A stretch of DNA of 64,000 nucleotides from Beta vulgaris subsp. vulgaris (GCF_026745355.1 NC_079206.1:14741389-14805388); one strand, 5' to 3'; positions 1 to 11,467 are shown, counted from the stretch's first letter. Notes: generated from the letters alone by a model not told the origin. Program-made: numbers and translations.

Positions 1-1174
1 TCTGAAAATTCTTTTCACAACATGAAGGTGAGTAGTACGAGGAGCATGCATAAACTGAGACACCATATTAACAGCATAAGCAATATCAGGACGAGTCATA
101 GTTAAGTACTGCAATGCACCAACCATACTACGATAATCTGTGGGATCAGCAAGAAGTTCTCCATCAAGCAGAGACAATGTTACTCTAGAGACAACAGAGT
201 GGTAACTGGTTTAAAGTATGAAGATGGAATTTACATAGTAAATCAGAGACATACTTATGTTGAGACAAAAATAAACCAGAGGGAGTACGCACAACCTGCA
301 CACCTAAGAAATAATGAAGATCCCCTAAATCCTTCATAGCAAACTGAGAAGAAAGAACATAAATGAATTTGGCAACAAGAGGAGGACTACTACCAGTAAG
401 GACAATGTCATCACCATATAAGAGAAGAATAATGAGATGACCACTATATTTCAGAGTAAACATAGAAGTCACAACTGTGCACTTGAAACCAATAGATAAA
501 AGGAAGTTGCTAAACCGAGAAAACCAAGCTCAGGAGCTTGTTTCAAACCATAAATGGACTTACGAAGACGACAAATATGAGTAGGTTTAGATGAATGAAT
601 AAAACCAGGAGGTTGACGCATATAAACCTCTTCATTGAGAAAACCCTGAAGAAATGCATTTTTGACATCTAACTGACGAATAGACCATTTAAGAGAAACA
701 ACAATAGTGAGCACCAAACGAACAGTAGTAGCTAGGTTTAACAACAGGACTAAAGGTTTCAAAGTAATCAATACCTGCCTGCTGGTGCTTGCCAAAAACC
801 ACAAGTCTGGCTTTGAACCGCTCCACAGAACCATCAGAATGATATTTGATCCTGTAAACCCACTTACAACCAAGTAAATTCTTATCATAGTTGCAAGGTA
901 CCAACTCCCATGTGTCATTTTTAATTAAAGCATTATATTCATCTAACATAGCTTGACGCCAACGTGAGTCTTTAGAAGCTTGTTTAAAATTAGTAGGTTC
1001 AGACTCTACAATTTCAGTGTTTAAGTTCATTAAGACACGAGGCTTAGACACACCATCTTTAAGGCGAGTAACCATAGGATGTTTATTAGAAATAATGGGA
1101 GAGAGGAGATCAGGGGAAGACGAGATGGGAGAGGCCGAAGCAGGCGAGGCTGTCGCAGGGGACGGACTCGGCAC
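1..1174 (-). pseudogene. copia reverse transcriptase region (broken, partial)
   Basis: Three overlapping minus-strand frames give one copia RT. The first is the N-terminal part with WRQAMLDEYNAL and WELVP (about 1100-900). The second is the [10 protein letters not shown] palm motif with YMRQPPGF and IYGLKQ (about 690-530). The third is the catalytic box with LGDLHYFLG (about 430-300). The catalytic box reads YGDD where plant copia elements usually have YVDD. The last bases correspond to the connection toward RNase H. At least two frameshifts separate these blocks. Its role in an intact element is to copy genomic RNA to DNA. Confidence 0.9.
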
Positions 1175-2532
1175 AGACGCGGGAGATGGGGGGGACGGCC
1201 CAGCGAGGCGTGTCTCAGCAGGGGTCGAGGCAAGAGACGCGGCCTGGCGATGGCTGGACGCCCAGCAGCCGAGATCGAAGGGCCGGGAGTGACGGGAGGA
1301 GAGCCAGCTGTGGCTGGGTTCTTGACACTAGCCGACGCGGGGGACGGGGAGACCACGACAGGCGAGAGAAAAGACTGAGCAGCAGAGCTGCGGGCGAGAG
1401 GGGCAGACAACACTGGTGGAGGCACAGACACCAAGGGACGGGCGACGTTAGTAACAGGCCAGTCAGCAGATAAGACACTAGGAGACGTGTAAGGCTCATG
1501 AGACGCAGGACCAACCAAAGCACGATACGGAAATTTATGTTCATGAAAAAGAACATGACGACTAGTGTAGACTTTCTTGGTAGTAGGATCAAAACAGCGA
1601 TACCCTTTATATTCCAATGCATATCCAATAAAAACACAGGTTTTCGATTTAGGTTGCAGTTTGTGATTTTTAGAATCCAGAAATTAAGGAAAGCATTCAC
1701 AACCAAATGTTTTCAAAAAATGGTAGGAAGGTGGACGATGAAATAATTTTTCAAAAGGAGAAACACCCCCTAAAACCGAGCTGGGTAATCTATTGATAGT
1801 GTAAGTGGCAGTATAGATGCATCAACCCAAAATTCCGCAGGAAAGTCAGAATGAATAATCATAGTACGAGCCATTTCAATGATATGACGATGTTTGCGTT
1901 CTGCAACACCGTTTTGAGCTGGAGTGTGGGACAAGATTTTTGAAAATTATACCATTGTTAGAAAAATGTTGAAGAAGAGGAGAATTGTCAAATTCCCTTC
2001 CTCCATCACTTTGAAATATTTTAATTTTGCAATTAAAAAGATTTTCAACCATCTTTTGAAACATAAGGAATTTAGAATAAACTTCCGATTTTCGACGTAA
2101 TAGATAAATCCAAGAATAGCGTGAAAAATCATCAACAAACACAACATAATATCGAAATAATTGATTTGACAAAACAGGAGATTGCCAAAGATCACTATGA
2201 ATTTTATATAATGGATATGTAGAAAGATGTTCAACAGAATCAAAAGGTAAACGATGTATCTTTCCTAGCTTACAACCGACACAGTCATCATGAAATTTAG
2301 AGGTACATGTGATATATTTATTGGAACATAATTTTCCTATAATGCTAGAAGATGTATGACCTAGGCGAGCATGCCACACGTCACCCGACTCTTTAATGGC
2401 TAGGAAAGCAGGAACTGAAGGCTCAGAAGGGACAATGTTGGGCTGTAGAGGGTAGACACCTTGTTTACTGGTTCCCTGAAGCAGAACTTCCCCCGTGATC
2501 TGGTCCTTAACGTAAACATATTTTTTTATCAA
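1175..2532 (-). pseudogene. copia integrase and Pro/Ser-rich linker (broken)
   Basis: The minus frame from 2532 reads a gag-pre-integrase block (WHARLGHTSS) and a zinc-binding HHCC region (CVGCKLGKIHRLPF). It continues into the integrase core with FVDDFSRYSWIY (first Asp) and FQSDGGREF (second Asp). A frameshift near 1930 precedes the NGVAERKHRH stretch that carries the catalytic Glu. A further frame from 1617 gives the copia integrase C-terminal motif YKGYRCFDP, then a GC-rich linker of mostly Pro, Ser, Arg and Leu leading to RT. The breaks make this non-functional as written. Confidence 0.88.
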
Positions 2533-4282
2533 AACTCACAACACAATCATTTTCATGACACAACTTGTTAACTGATAATAAATTATGTTTTAAACTCGGG
2601 ACATGACAGACAGATGATAAACGGAGGGGACGACTTGTAGTTTTTAAAGTTAATTGTCCAGTACTTTTAATTGGGAGTAAGGTACCATTTCCAACTACAA
2701 CAGAACTAGACCCAGTATAAGGAGTTTTAATAGAGAACGTACCATCCTGAGGAGTCATGTGAGAAGCAGCTCCCGAATCCGAGTACCAGACTGAGTCATT
2801 AGCTTCACCCCCAACAGACAGTGCAGCTAAGGCTCGAGTGACACTTTCTGAGGAGGAGGGAACAAAGCTATGATTGAAACGCTGGGGACAGTAGGCAGCT
2901 TGGTGACCTGGAAACCAACACAAACCACATGTATAGGAAGTAGGGGTAGAGGTAACATTGTTACTAGGTGATGAATTACTCCCTGCAGACGACAAATTAT
3001 TAGTAATAGAATCTAGGCAAGGCATACTATAAGATGACAAGTCAGAAAATTTACTTATACCATTTGATCGTCCCCGATTACCATTATTGTTGTTGTTGTT
3101 TCCTCCAGGGCCACGATTATTATTATTTCCACCATTATTATTCCGAGCATTGTTGCCCCCACGAGTATTATTACCACCTCTGTTTCTGTTATTCCTTCCC
3201 CGATTTCTCCCTCCAGAATTATTCTGGGAGGAGGAATTTGAACCAGTACCAGTAGATTTAACGGCAAGTAATGCATGATGGGATGAGGGATCAGATGCAT
3301 CCTTAGAATTGAGCAATCGTTGTTCATGCAGTAGCAACTTGGGACGCAAATCATCAAAACTAATTGGGAATGGATAATGCAGAAGGGTAGTAACTATATG
3401 AGCGTACTCAGAATCACGATCCAATCCAAACAGGGTATACTGCACTAAATCCTGGTTCGACACAGGACATTGAATAGCAGCAAGGGAATCAGCAATCACC
3501 TTAATCTCACGTAAATACCCATCCATCGTCTGGGAAGCAGTCTTTTTAAGACGAGTTAGTCTTCCCTTTAATTCCATTGATCTGGCCATACTAGCATGCA
3601 TAAATCGAGATTGTAATCTAGTCCAAATTTCGACAGAGGTAGACAAATCATGTACATCCACAAAAACATCCCTAGATAAGGTGGCAAAAATCCAAGATTT
3701 GATTTGTTGATCCACACGTAAATATTCATAAAATTGAGGATTAGAAACAGGTATGCCATGATCATCAATAACAGTCGCAGGAGGAATAGAAATAGTGCCT
3801 TCAACCATACCAAATAATTGATGCGAAAGAATTAAACAAGTAATTTGGGTTTTCCACAATAAATAATCTTCAGGAGAAGAAAGAGTAATTGTTACCAAAT
3901 TGTTGAGATTAGGGGCAGAGATCTGTGGGAGGGCAAAAAGGGAAGCCGAATGAGAGGAGGAAAACATGGGCATGGCGGAGAAGTGGGGTCCGACGGAGGT
4001 GGCCGAAAATCCGGGCGAGAACCGAGGGGTAGTCCGTGAGGAGGACGGAGTAGAGGATCCCGGAAGCACCGACAATGAGACGCCGGGACCGAAGCTCGAA
4101 AACCCAGCAGTCGAGGAGGGCTGCGGGAAAGATTGCAAAAAAGGCTGGCCGGCATATAGAGCGGTGGTGGCCGGTGTTCCGAATAGCGGCGCCGATGAGA
4201 TGATCGGGGTGGCAGGAGAGTAGGCCTACGGTGGCTGCGTGTGAGCAGTAGCAGGGGAGGAAGTCTGAGAAGGAAACTCCAT
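2507..4282 (-). pseudogene. copia gag and aspartic protease
   Basis: The natural start is the ATG at 4282 (MEFPSQTSS). Codon 19 is TAG, after which the frame is open for over 540 codons to 2507. It contains a UBN2-type gag core (WTRLQSRFMHASMARSMELK), an Asn/Gly/Arg-rich low-complexity stretch (about 3250-3060), a CCHC zinc knuckle (CGLCWFPGHQAAYC, CX2CX4HX4C), and a retropepsin site WYSDSGAASHMT. The frame ends in the gag-pre-integrase region (LLSVNKLC), where a frameshift leads to the integrase frame. It would package element RNA and process the polyprotein; the early stop and the frameshift argue against function. Confidence 0.9.
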
Positions 4283-4390
4283 GGCCAGGTTCGTGAAAGA
4301 AAGAAAAAAATTCCGGTGAAAACAAATTTCGGTGGTTTTTTTTTTTTTTTTCTTTTCCTTTTTTTTGTGTTTTTCTTTTAGGAAAACCTA

Positions 4391-4404
4391 GGCTCTTGAT
4401 ACCA
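4391..4404 (-). promoter_or_regulatory. primer binding site of the minus-strand copia
   Basis: Read on the minus strand this is TGGTATCAAGAGCC, directly after the LTR end ...TTGTACA. It matches the 3' end of plant initiator-Met tRNA (complement TGGTATCAGAGCC) with one extra A. Confidence 0.85.
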
Positions 4405-4547
4405 TGTACAAGTGTGGGAATAATTGTGTGTTAACCTGTTGTAGGTTAACCTGGCATTCAATATATATAGTGTTTATATTACAGACCTATGACTAGTAAA
4501 GTACCATTCTACCCTTTACAATATAATATTATCCAATAACCACCACA
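4405..4547 (-). repeat. putative 5' LTR of the copia element
   Basis: One end is fixed by the adjacent primer site (plus-strand TGTACAAG at 4405). The other end is inferred from a TG..CA boundary (plus-strand CCACCACA ending at 4547); the partner LTR is outside the window, so the length (about 143 bp) is unconfirmed. It contains a TATA-like run and a perfect 8-bp inverted repeat, GTTAACCT (4430-4437) and AGGTTAAC (4443-4450), around a 5-base loop. Confidence 0.6.
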
Positions 4548-4555
4548 TACGAACC

Positions 4556-4922
4556 TGTTAAAGGTTAATCTAGAAAAATCTAGATGTGCAATGAAAAATA
4601 TAGTGTAAAGTGTAAAATAATCAAGTGATGATGTTTCTAGAAATATCTTGTAAAAATCAAGATATTAGACAAATAAAGAAAAATCTAGAAACTAGTATAC
4701 AACAACTATAAATATGTTGTGTGCATGAGTTAAATGGGAGCCAAACAAGTGAGCTCTACACAAGATATTAGGAAAGGTAGAAACAAAGGGTTTTATCAAG
4801 GTGAATGAGAGACATGAGCTCTCACAAACACACCTGTATAGTTAATATCAATGAAAATACAATTTTATGATACTATTCGGGTCCATCAAAACATCCGTGT
4901 GCACCACATATTCTATATATCA
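4556..4922 (+). repeat. 5' LTR of the small copia-like element
   Basis: It begins TGTTAAAGG and ends TATATATCA directly before the primer site. It aligns to the LTR at 13408 over most of its length, sharing for example AAAAATCTAGAAACTAG and ACTATAAATATGTTGTG. The TATA box (about 4708-4716) is flanked by ACAAC and GTTGT, which could pair across it. A second shared stretch is AAGATATTAGGAAAGGTAG. Confidence 0.88.
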
Positions 4923-4936
4923 TGGTATCAGAGCCG
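4923..4936 (+). promoter_or_regulatory. primer binding site (initiator-Met tRNA)
   Basis: TGGTATCAGAGCCG follows the LTR end directly. Its first 13 bases are the complement of the 3' end of plant initiator-Met tRNA, the usual copia primer. Confidence 0.9.
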
Positions 4937-5212
4937 CAAAAGTGATTACAAAGAAGATCGAAGGCCCGAGAGATGGAAATCAAGCTTGTAAGAAGAGACT
5001 TGGATGACACAATCAAGGTAAGTATCTTATAAAAAATTTCAAAGAAGATAATTCAAAAGGTATAGAGATGAAATAAAAGAGTTTTAAGAGAAGACAAAAA
5101 TAGAAGATATATTTGGAAATTAAAATATGATGATGGAGAAAAAAAAAAGGATGAGATAACTTTTGAGAAATGTTGAAGATTAGAATATAGGATAAGTTGG
5201 ATGGTTGATGAC
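4937..5212 (+). other. 5' internal part of the small copia-like element
   Basis: No gag frame is present. A short ATG frame at about 4974 (MEIKLVRRDLDDTIK) runs into AAGGTAAGT, a good splice-donor match, and stops soon after. The rest is purine-rich. The stretch ends GTTGATGAC at 5204-5212, which is the left arm of the first stem-loop of the array that continues at 12814. Confidence 0.6.
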
Positions 5213-6587
5213 TGATAAGTCATTTTTATATATAGTTTTTAGGTGCATTTAGGTTGCATTTTAGAGCATTTAGTTTCATATTTAGGTTCATTGTTGCATT
5301 ATATTCTTAAGTTATGCTTTTCTATTCCTATTCGGTATGTTTTCTTGTTTTTGATGAATTTCAGGCATTGATAACGTATTTTGAGTATGATTAGCTAAGT
5401 TTGAGGATTAGGAGCACTTGGAAAGAAGCTACAATGCATAAGGATCGTATGGATATGTCATAGTACGAGTTTGAGCAAAAACGAAGCGGAAAATCATTAG
5501 AAGAAATGTGAAAAAAGAGTCATGTCTACTCTTCTGATCATAACTTTTGATGTACTTCTTAAAATCGAGTAATTCCAGCTGATTTGGAAACTAGACTTGA
5601 AGAGCTTTCCAACGATAGGTGGCACGCCCCGAGGAGACTTCTAGTCAAGGAGTTATGCTTTCCGGAAGATTACACTGTTTCTGCTGGAATCTGCCACGCG
5701 TACGCGCAGATGACTAATCCGCCTATTAATGATTTAATTAAGACTTTCCTTATCTTGTAAATTACTTTCCTAGTCATATTAGGTTAAAAGATATTATTTA
5801 GATAGGTTTTTATTCTTTTTCTCTCTCCTCTCCCCTTTTCACGTTATTTTATTATTTTTCTTAGTTTAGTTTTCTCTTCCTCTTTTTCTCTCTAGTTTCT
5901 AGTTGTAAATCATAGTTTTTGTTCTTCTTCATTAATCTATGATTTTTATTAGTTTCTTTTCTTCTTGATTTCTTTGATTATGCTTTTCTTGGTAGATTTA
6001 GATTTCATTCTTTATTTCATGATAGAGTAGTTTTTATTTCTAGGGTTTGGGAATCCATGTTTATATGTTATGATTTGATTTATATTTATTCATGGTTTGA
6101 TTAATTATTGATTTCTCTAATTGATTAGTGTTTTATTGTTAATCTTGCAATCTGATCACTTGTCTGATTAAATATTGTTAATATCGAGTTATAGATCGAG
6201 AGATAGTACTCTTTAGAGGCTTACCTACAATTAGCAAATCTGATTATGTTGAGCGACCGTACTAGCATATGTTGATTTGAGAGCGTTAATGTCTGACCAA
6301 GGATTAACCTGTGCTCTAGATATCTGATTGATTGAACTATTGATGGTATTTTGATAGATTATAGTTATAAACATGGTGAACCATTACCCTAGATCCTTTT
6401 TAGTTTGATTTTCTTTATTTATTAGTTTAGAACCTTAATTCACATACTTCTGATCTTGTTTAGTTTCTCTATACCTTATAAACTAGATTAAACGACCATC
6501 TCTCTGTGGATTCGACCCTACTTACCCTACTACATTGTTAGAAGGTTTTGCAGGAATTATTTTTGACGGGTGTACGACAACCTATCA
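5213..6587 (+). repeat. 5' LTR of the young element (1375 bp)
   Basis: It is bounded by the ATGAC target duplication on the left and the Asp primer site on the right. It matches 11468-12813 nearly base for base. Differences are a few substitutions plus many single-base losses in the 3' copy. Confidence 0.95.
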
Positions 6588-6592
6588 AATTT

Positions 6593-6610
6593 TGGCGCCG
6601 TTGCCGGGGA
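6593..6610 (+). promoter_or_regulatory. primer binding site (Asp tRNA)
   Basis: TGGCGCCGTTGCCGGGGA is an exact 18-base complement of the 3' end of plant tRNA-Asp including CCA. It starts five bases after the LTR. Confidence 0.92.
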
Positions 6611-6735
6611 GACGGTATAGTTTTATTTAGTTTTTATTGTTGGTGAAATTAAACTGTGTATATATTTATTTATATTTTTTTCTTTCTTTTTGTGATTTTT
6701 TTTTTGTTTTTTTCTTCTCTGTTTTAGTGTGTTGT

Positions 6736-7719
6736 ATGGAGTCGTATAATCATAGTTCAGATGGGGATGTTTTTTCTAATTATCAAGGGCAATATGATTA
6801 TTCTGGGTATTATAATGCTAATGATTATGTTTATGATGCATCATATGATTGTCAAAATTTACAAAATCTGTGCATGAATTCTTATGAATATTCTCATGAC
6901 CCTAATGAGTCTTATGTGCCTGATTATACCCAATGTTATCAACCTGAAGAGAATAATTATTTTCAACTTGAAACATCAGAGCGTCATGAACTTTTTAATA
7001 TGATGAAAGAGTATATTGCTAAACAACATGAAGATTTAAATGAATTAGCTAATGATTACCAAAACATAGCGAAATCTATTGAATTTCTTGTTGTGCAGCA
7101 ATCTACTAACCAACAGGTGATACTTGATGATACTGATATTAGTGTTGAGAATTATAATTCGGAAGAGAAAGGTATTGATTTGACTCACGATAATTTGGTA
7201 GAAGGTAAGGGTGTAATTGGTAGAGTTGGTAGTTTGTGTCTCTCTGTTGACGAATCTATAGTTGAAAGTGAAGTGTCTGACACTTTTACGATAAACTTTT
7301 CATCTGCATATGAGTCTAAAGTTGAGAGTGAAATAGTGCATGAGTCTTTGTCGGCTCCATCTGATACTGTTTTTGAATCTCATGTTCCATTCTCTCAAAA
7401 ACTTGGCATTATTCCTCCATTTCCTATATTATATCCTCCATCGTTTCTTCTTTCTCCTCTTTTGAATGACTCACATAATAACATAAATAATGTACATTTA
7501 GTTTCTTTTCCTTCTTTTGAGTCATGTAAAAAGACTAACGATTTTTATTTTTCTTCTTCTTGTAAATATAATTTTTCCTTTGATTTTTCTTTTTGTAGTT
7601 TTAGTAATTATTTAGTACTAATTTTTTTCATTTTCGCTTTTCACTCTTATATAATATGCTCTGAGATGTCTGCAGGAACATATGATAAGCTTCTTAGAAC
7701 ATTGAACTATTATGAGTGA
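6736..7719 (+). CDS. orphan ORF of the young LTR element, unknown function
   Basis: The start is taken at ATG 6736 (MESYNHSSDGD), because the open frame upstream is only T-rich leader. The protein is 327 aa. The N-terminal 80 residues are rich in Tyr, Asn and Asp (repeated YDYSGYYNANDY-like runs). The middle is a predicted helical segment around LFNMMKEYIAKQHEDLNELA. An acidic part repeats VESEV/VESEI. Near the C-terminus is a hydrophobic stretch (about residues 285-312, LVLIFFIFAFHSYII) that could span a membrane. It sits in the gag position right after the primer site but shows no gag core, zinc knuckle or protease. I do not recognise it; an env-like or element-specific accessory role is only a guess. 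Confidence 0.7.
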   Translation: MESYNHSSDGDVFSNYQGQYDYSGYYNANDYVYDASYDCQNLQNLCMNSYEYSHDPNESYVPDYTQCYQPEENNYFQLETSERHELFNMMKEYIAKQHEDLNELANDYQNIAKSIEFLVVQQSTNQQVILDDTDISVENYNSEEKGIDLTHDNLVEGKGVIGRVGSLCLSVDESIVESEVSDTFTINFSSAYESKVESEIVHESLSAPSDTVFESHVPFSQKLGIIPPFPILYPPSFLLSPLLNDSHNNINNVHLVSFPSFESCKKTNDFYFSSSCKYNFSFDFSFCSFSNYLVLIFFIFAFHSYIICSEMSAGTYDKLLRTLNYYE

Positions 7720-10700
7720 TCTACTAATCTTGAAAAGTCATGCAAGACATTAAAGTGCGCTTCTCGGGAGGCAACCCGAACATTAACTTATTTTCTCTTT
7801 TCTTTTCTTTACTTTTTATTACGATTTTTGTCTTTGTTTCTTCCTTTTTGAGTGATTTTGCTGACTTTAGGGTGTTTTGATTTTTTTTTTTTTTGTAGGT
7901 GGAACGAGTTTAAAAAAAAAAAAAAAAAAAAAACGAACGAACGAAGAAGAAAGCGACAGGAATTCGCCCACGCCATTCTTGTTTCTCAGGCACCATCTCC
8001 CAATACCTTCTCACGCATCCTTACTTCACTCCATCGCTGACCATCACAGAAAACCGGAGCACCAACATCATCGGCGCACCATCATCACCCGTCGCCGGCG
8101 TCAGTCCGCGCGCACTCCTCTCCCTCCGCGCCTTCTTCTTCTCCCTCTTACCGCACCACTCACCGACAACCAACACCGCGCACTACCACCGGATTATCGC
8201 CGGCATCCAAACCATCCGTCCATCACCAGGCCCCCTCGCACTCCTCTTGAGCCCACACCAGCCGGCCTCCTGATCGCCTCCCATACGCCGCTAGTTGCCA
8301 CCCATCCCACCACCGAACCACCATCAACCTGCGCACCACCATTATCACAGCTTCCGTCTTGTTCGCACCCCAGCCAACCTTCCCCCTGTTTTCTTCTCTC
8401 TCTTCGTTTCTTTAACATGGTTGATAAACGCAGCCTCACTTTACTAACGCAACCTTAAAAAAATCCCAAAAAATCCTTATTATCATATTCTTTCTAAAAA
8501 AACCCTTTCTCTCTCTAAAAATATTCTCTCCTCCTCTCTAACTGTTAGATATAAAAAAAAAACTTCATTGAAGATCTACAAATTTTAATTTGATATTCAA
8601 TGGACCATAATTTTGACCCAATCGAATTTCAATCTGATGTAAGTTGTGAATTTTTTTTCGTAATTATGATTCAAGTTGTGAATTTTTTTTTCATAATTAT
8701 GATTCGTAATGCATGATTAGTCTGTTTCGTGTAGACTTACATGAAACAGTAACAACTACTTCATCCAAGTTATATGAAATAGGATAAACCATTTCATCCT
8801 AGTTATATGAAACAGTATTATTAATTTTGTTCAATTCACATGAAGCAGTAAGAGCTATTCCATTCAATTATACAACAAGCCAATTTATGTCATACTAGTT
8901 TTTGGCTAATTATACAACAAATGCAAGTATACAAACTGTTATAGATGGCGTTTGCTTGCAAAATCATACACCAATGCTTTACGCCATATATTTCATTAGG
9001 AAACCGATGATACACCTCGCCTCATTCATACAGTTGGTACAATAATTCCACTCATCATTATTTGATTTTGTGATGGGCCCATAACTAACAGGATTATAAC
9101 CAAAAAAGTAGAAGTATTTAATCAACACTTTGATCTCCACATCAATTTATCAAGATCTTTCTTGAAACCTAAATTAATTTTAGAATGGAACAGCAATAAC
9201 AGTTACCAGTAAAACAATTACCAAGATCAAACGCAAGGCTTCGTCTATTACCCCCTCAGAAGAAATGTATGGAGAAAGAGAGAGAACTGAGAATTATGGA
9301 GAGATGAGAGAGAATTATGAAAAATGGAAATCTCCCCAATTTGTTCAAATCTATGAAAATCTAAAGAGGAAAGTGAGGTTAAAATCTATGAAAATCTGAA
9401 GAGGACGAAGAGGAAGATGGAGAGAGTAGTTAGAGAGAGAAATGAGTTTTGAGGCAAAGGGTATTTTAGATATTTTGTAGGGTTGTATTAGTAAAGTGAG
9501 GTTGTATTTAGCAACCCCCTTCTTTAATCTGTTTCTTTTATTTTTCTTCTTTTTCTTTTCTGTTTCCTTTCTTTCTTTTCTTTTTTTTTTTTTTTTTTCT
9601 TCTCGAATTCTTATTATCTTTAGCTTACTTTTCTGTTTCATTATTTTTAATTTCATTTTTCATTTTTTTATCGATATTTGTTGTAGGTTTCTCTCACATA
9701 GGCCCTAAATTGCTTCAAGCTAGCTTTGGCGAAGAATTATGACATGATCATTGAGCATATTTGACTCTTCTCCTCAATTAATTGGGTAGTAAGCATTTAT
9801 TTTCACTTGAACATGTTATTGATGTTCGTTTTGAATTTTCGCTTGAATTTTTGTTTTGATGCCATCTTGTTGAGAATTCTTTTTGAGCACACTACTTGAA
9901 TTATTGAATTGTCGGGATTTGTGTGTGGTTTTTGTGGTGTTGTGATTCTGGGTGGGTGATTTTAGTGTTGGATGATTGTCGGGGTTGGTTTTGGTTCCTT
10001 CTCTAATCTGGTTTATGCAGTGAGGACACTGCAAATTCTAGCTTGGGGGAGGAATATTCTATCTTTTATTGCTTTTTAGTGTAGATTTCATTGCTTTCAT
10101 AGGATGTTGCACGGTTTGTACTGCTTATTAGGAGTGGGAGTTTACGTGTAACCAAAAAAATTGTACTGCTTTCTTAGTTGCATTAACATATTTCATCTCA
10201 TTTTAGTTGCATCTATGGGACTACTGCTAAGACTTTTTGAGAACCTTGTTGATATTTTACTACATTTGTTAAGTGTCACTCATCTTGTTCATGATACTTC
10301 ATAGCACGATTGTTTCGCAACTGATTGTTTGTGGTAAGATTGTGGATCTCTCTCTGACTCGATTTAACATTACTATGCAGACACCTTAACCTAAGTGAGC
10401 TTTTGTGCCGATAAACTGACGTATCTGTGTCAGTTATGTTCTTTCATGTGTGATTAGTTCCTCGTTGTTGCATTGATCTTGACTTTGACTTGGTACTCCT
10501 TGATATTTGATAGTGCATATATTTTGATATGATTGAGGCGTTTCATTTGATGATCTTAGCTCCAGAGTTATTTTTATTTTCATATTATCCTTCCTCTAGC
10601 CGCGCTGAGCCTTTTCTGACTTTGTTTGATTGATACCTACATTACAAGCCATTGGCCTCATTTGATTCTTGTCCCAAGCCTAGCTTGGGGGAGCGAGTAT

Positions 10701-11452
10701 TAGTTTTGGTTTGGTTTGTATTGAATTGAAGTGCTCTATTTGTGGTTAGAAGGATGAAAAATATGTTTAGTGAGCTTTGAAATTGAATTGAAATAAAAAA
10801 AAAAAAAAAAAAAGTGAAAAATGAAATGAAAAAAAAAGAAAAGAAAAAGAGTTGTGAATAAAGTGAAATAAAAAGGGTTATGATTGAATTTCTTGAGTGA
10901 AAAAGGTTGTTGATTATATTTGGAGATTGTTGGTTGTTGCACGAGTTGTGATTTCTTGGTCATGTTTTCAGTTATATGATGCTCCCCCTTCTTGGTTTTT
11001 CCACCACAATTCCCAAATTATTTCCATACCTTTAACCTCAGCCCATTACAACCCTTAAAAGTCCTCTTGATCATTATGTATTGATTGTTGAGTATTAAGT
11101 GAGTCAAAAAGTCAAAGTTAAAGAGTATTTGCTTCATCTGAGTCGATTGTTTAGGTTGAGAGTCATTTTTAACCCTTAAACACATGAGAGATTTGAGTGC
11201 ACATAACTATAGTGAGGTCTGTCAGGTTTGTTAAATCCAGCTTGGGGAGATGGTTTGTGGTTGATTGGAGAGTCGATTGCGATACATGACATGCTATGCG
11301 GCTTTGTTCGAGCTTGTTTCGATGCTTGGCTTATGTAGTGATTATATCTCTTGTGTTTTCAATTGAGTGTTTAGCCCTGTTGTAGTCCTATATTGTAGGT
11401 TGTCTAACTTTTCCGATGTCTATGTCTTATTGCTTGAGGACAAGCAATGGTT
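7720..11452 (+). other. non-coding interior of the young LTR element
   Basis: No retroviral-type domain is visible in any frame. Notable content: the CTCGGGAGGCAACCCGA motif near 7762-7778, often seen in such derivatives; a GC-rich, Pro/His/Arg-coding stretch at about 7940-8450 that looks like a captured host gene fragment; a four-unit tandem repeat at 8741; poly-A and poly-T runs near 7912, 9585 and 10798; and three purine-tract-like copies of AGCTTGGGGGAG before the real one (10038, 10681, 11238). The frames through the homopolymer runs are low-complexity and not credible genes. Confidence 0.6.
8741..8871 (+). repeat. 33-bp tandem repeat, four units
   Basis: Units start at 8741, 8774, 8807 and 8840. 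Each opens with ATGAAACAG or a close variant and ends with CATCCAAGTTAT or a variant; the last unit is 32 bases. The units are diverged. Confidence 0.75.
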
Positions 11453-11467
11453 TAGCTTGGGGGAGTT
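11453..11467 (+). promoter_or_regulatory. polypurine tract of the young element
   Basis: TAGCTTGGGGGAG immediately precedes the 3' LTR at 11468, the position where plus-strand DNA synthesis is primed. Confidence 0.85.

Larger units (their letters stand above)
1..4547 (-). mobile_element. Ty1/copia LTR retrotransposon, left part cut by window edge
   Basis: Minus-strand copia element. In element order it shows a short LTR (4405-4547), an initiator-Met-type primer site (4391-4404), gag with a CCHC knuckle, a DSGA protease, integrase, then reverse transcriptase running to the window edge. The gag-protease-integrase-RT order is diagnostic of Ty1/copia. RNase H and the second LTR would lie left of the window. 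The single long frame is broken by one in-frame TAG near the gag start and by frameshifts near 2525, 1930, about 1650 and within RT, so this copy cannot make a full polyprotein as written. Confidence 0.93.

Noticed and set aside
1017..1473. Plus-strand frames over the GC-rich stretch
   Set aside because: They are shadows of the minus-strand copia integrase-RT linker, low-complexity Arg/Gly, with no start context or homology.
3034..3278. Plus-strand frames rich in Tyr, His, Leu and Pro
   Set aside because: Complement of the Asn/Gly/Arg-rich part of copia gag; composition artefact.
7852..8458. Lys-run plus Pro/His-rich frames as a gene
   Set aside because: They read through a poly-A run with no splice or start support. 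Kept only as a possible captured fragment.
9351..9708. Frames of Lys/Glu or Phe through T and A runs
   Set aside because: Homopolymer artefacts within the LTR element.
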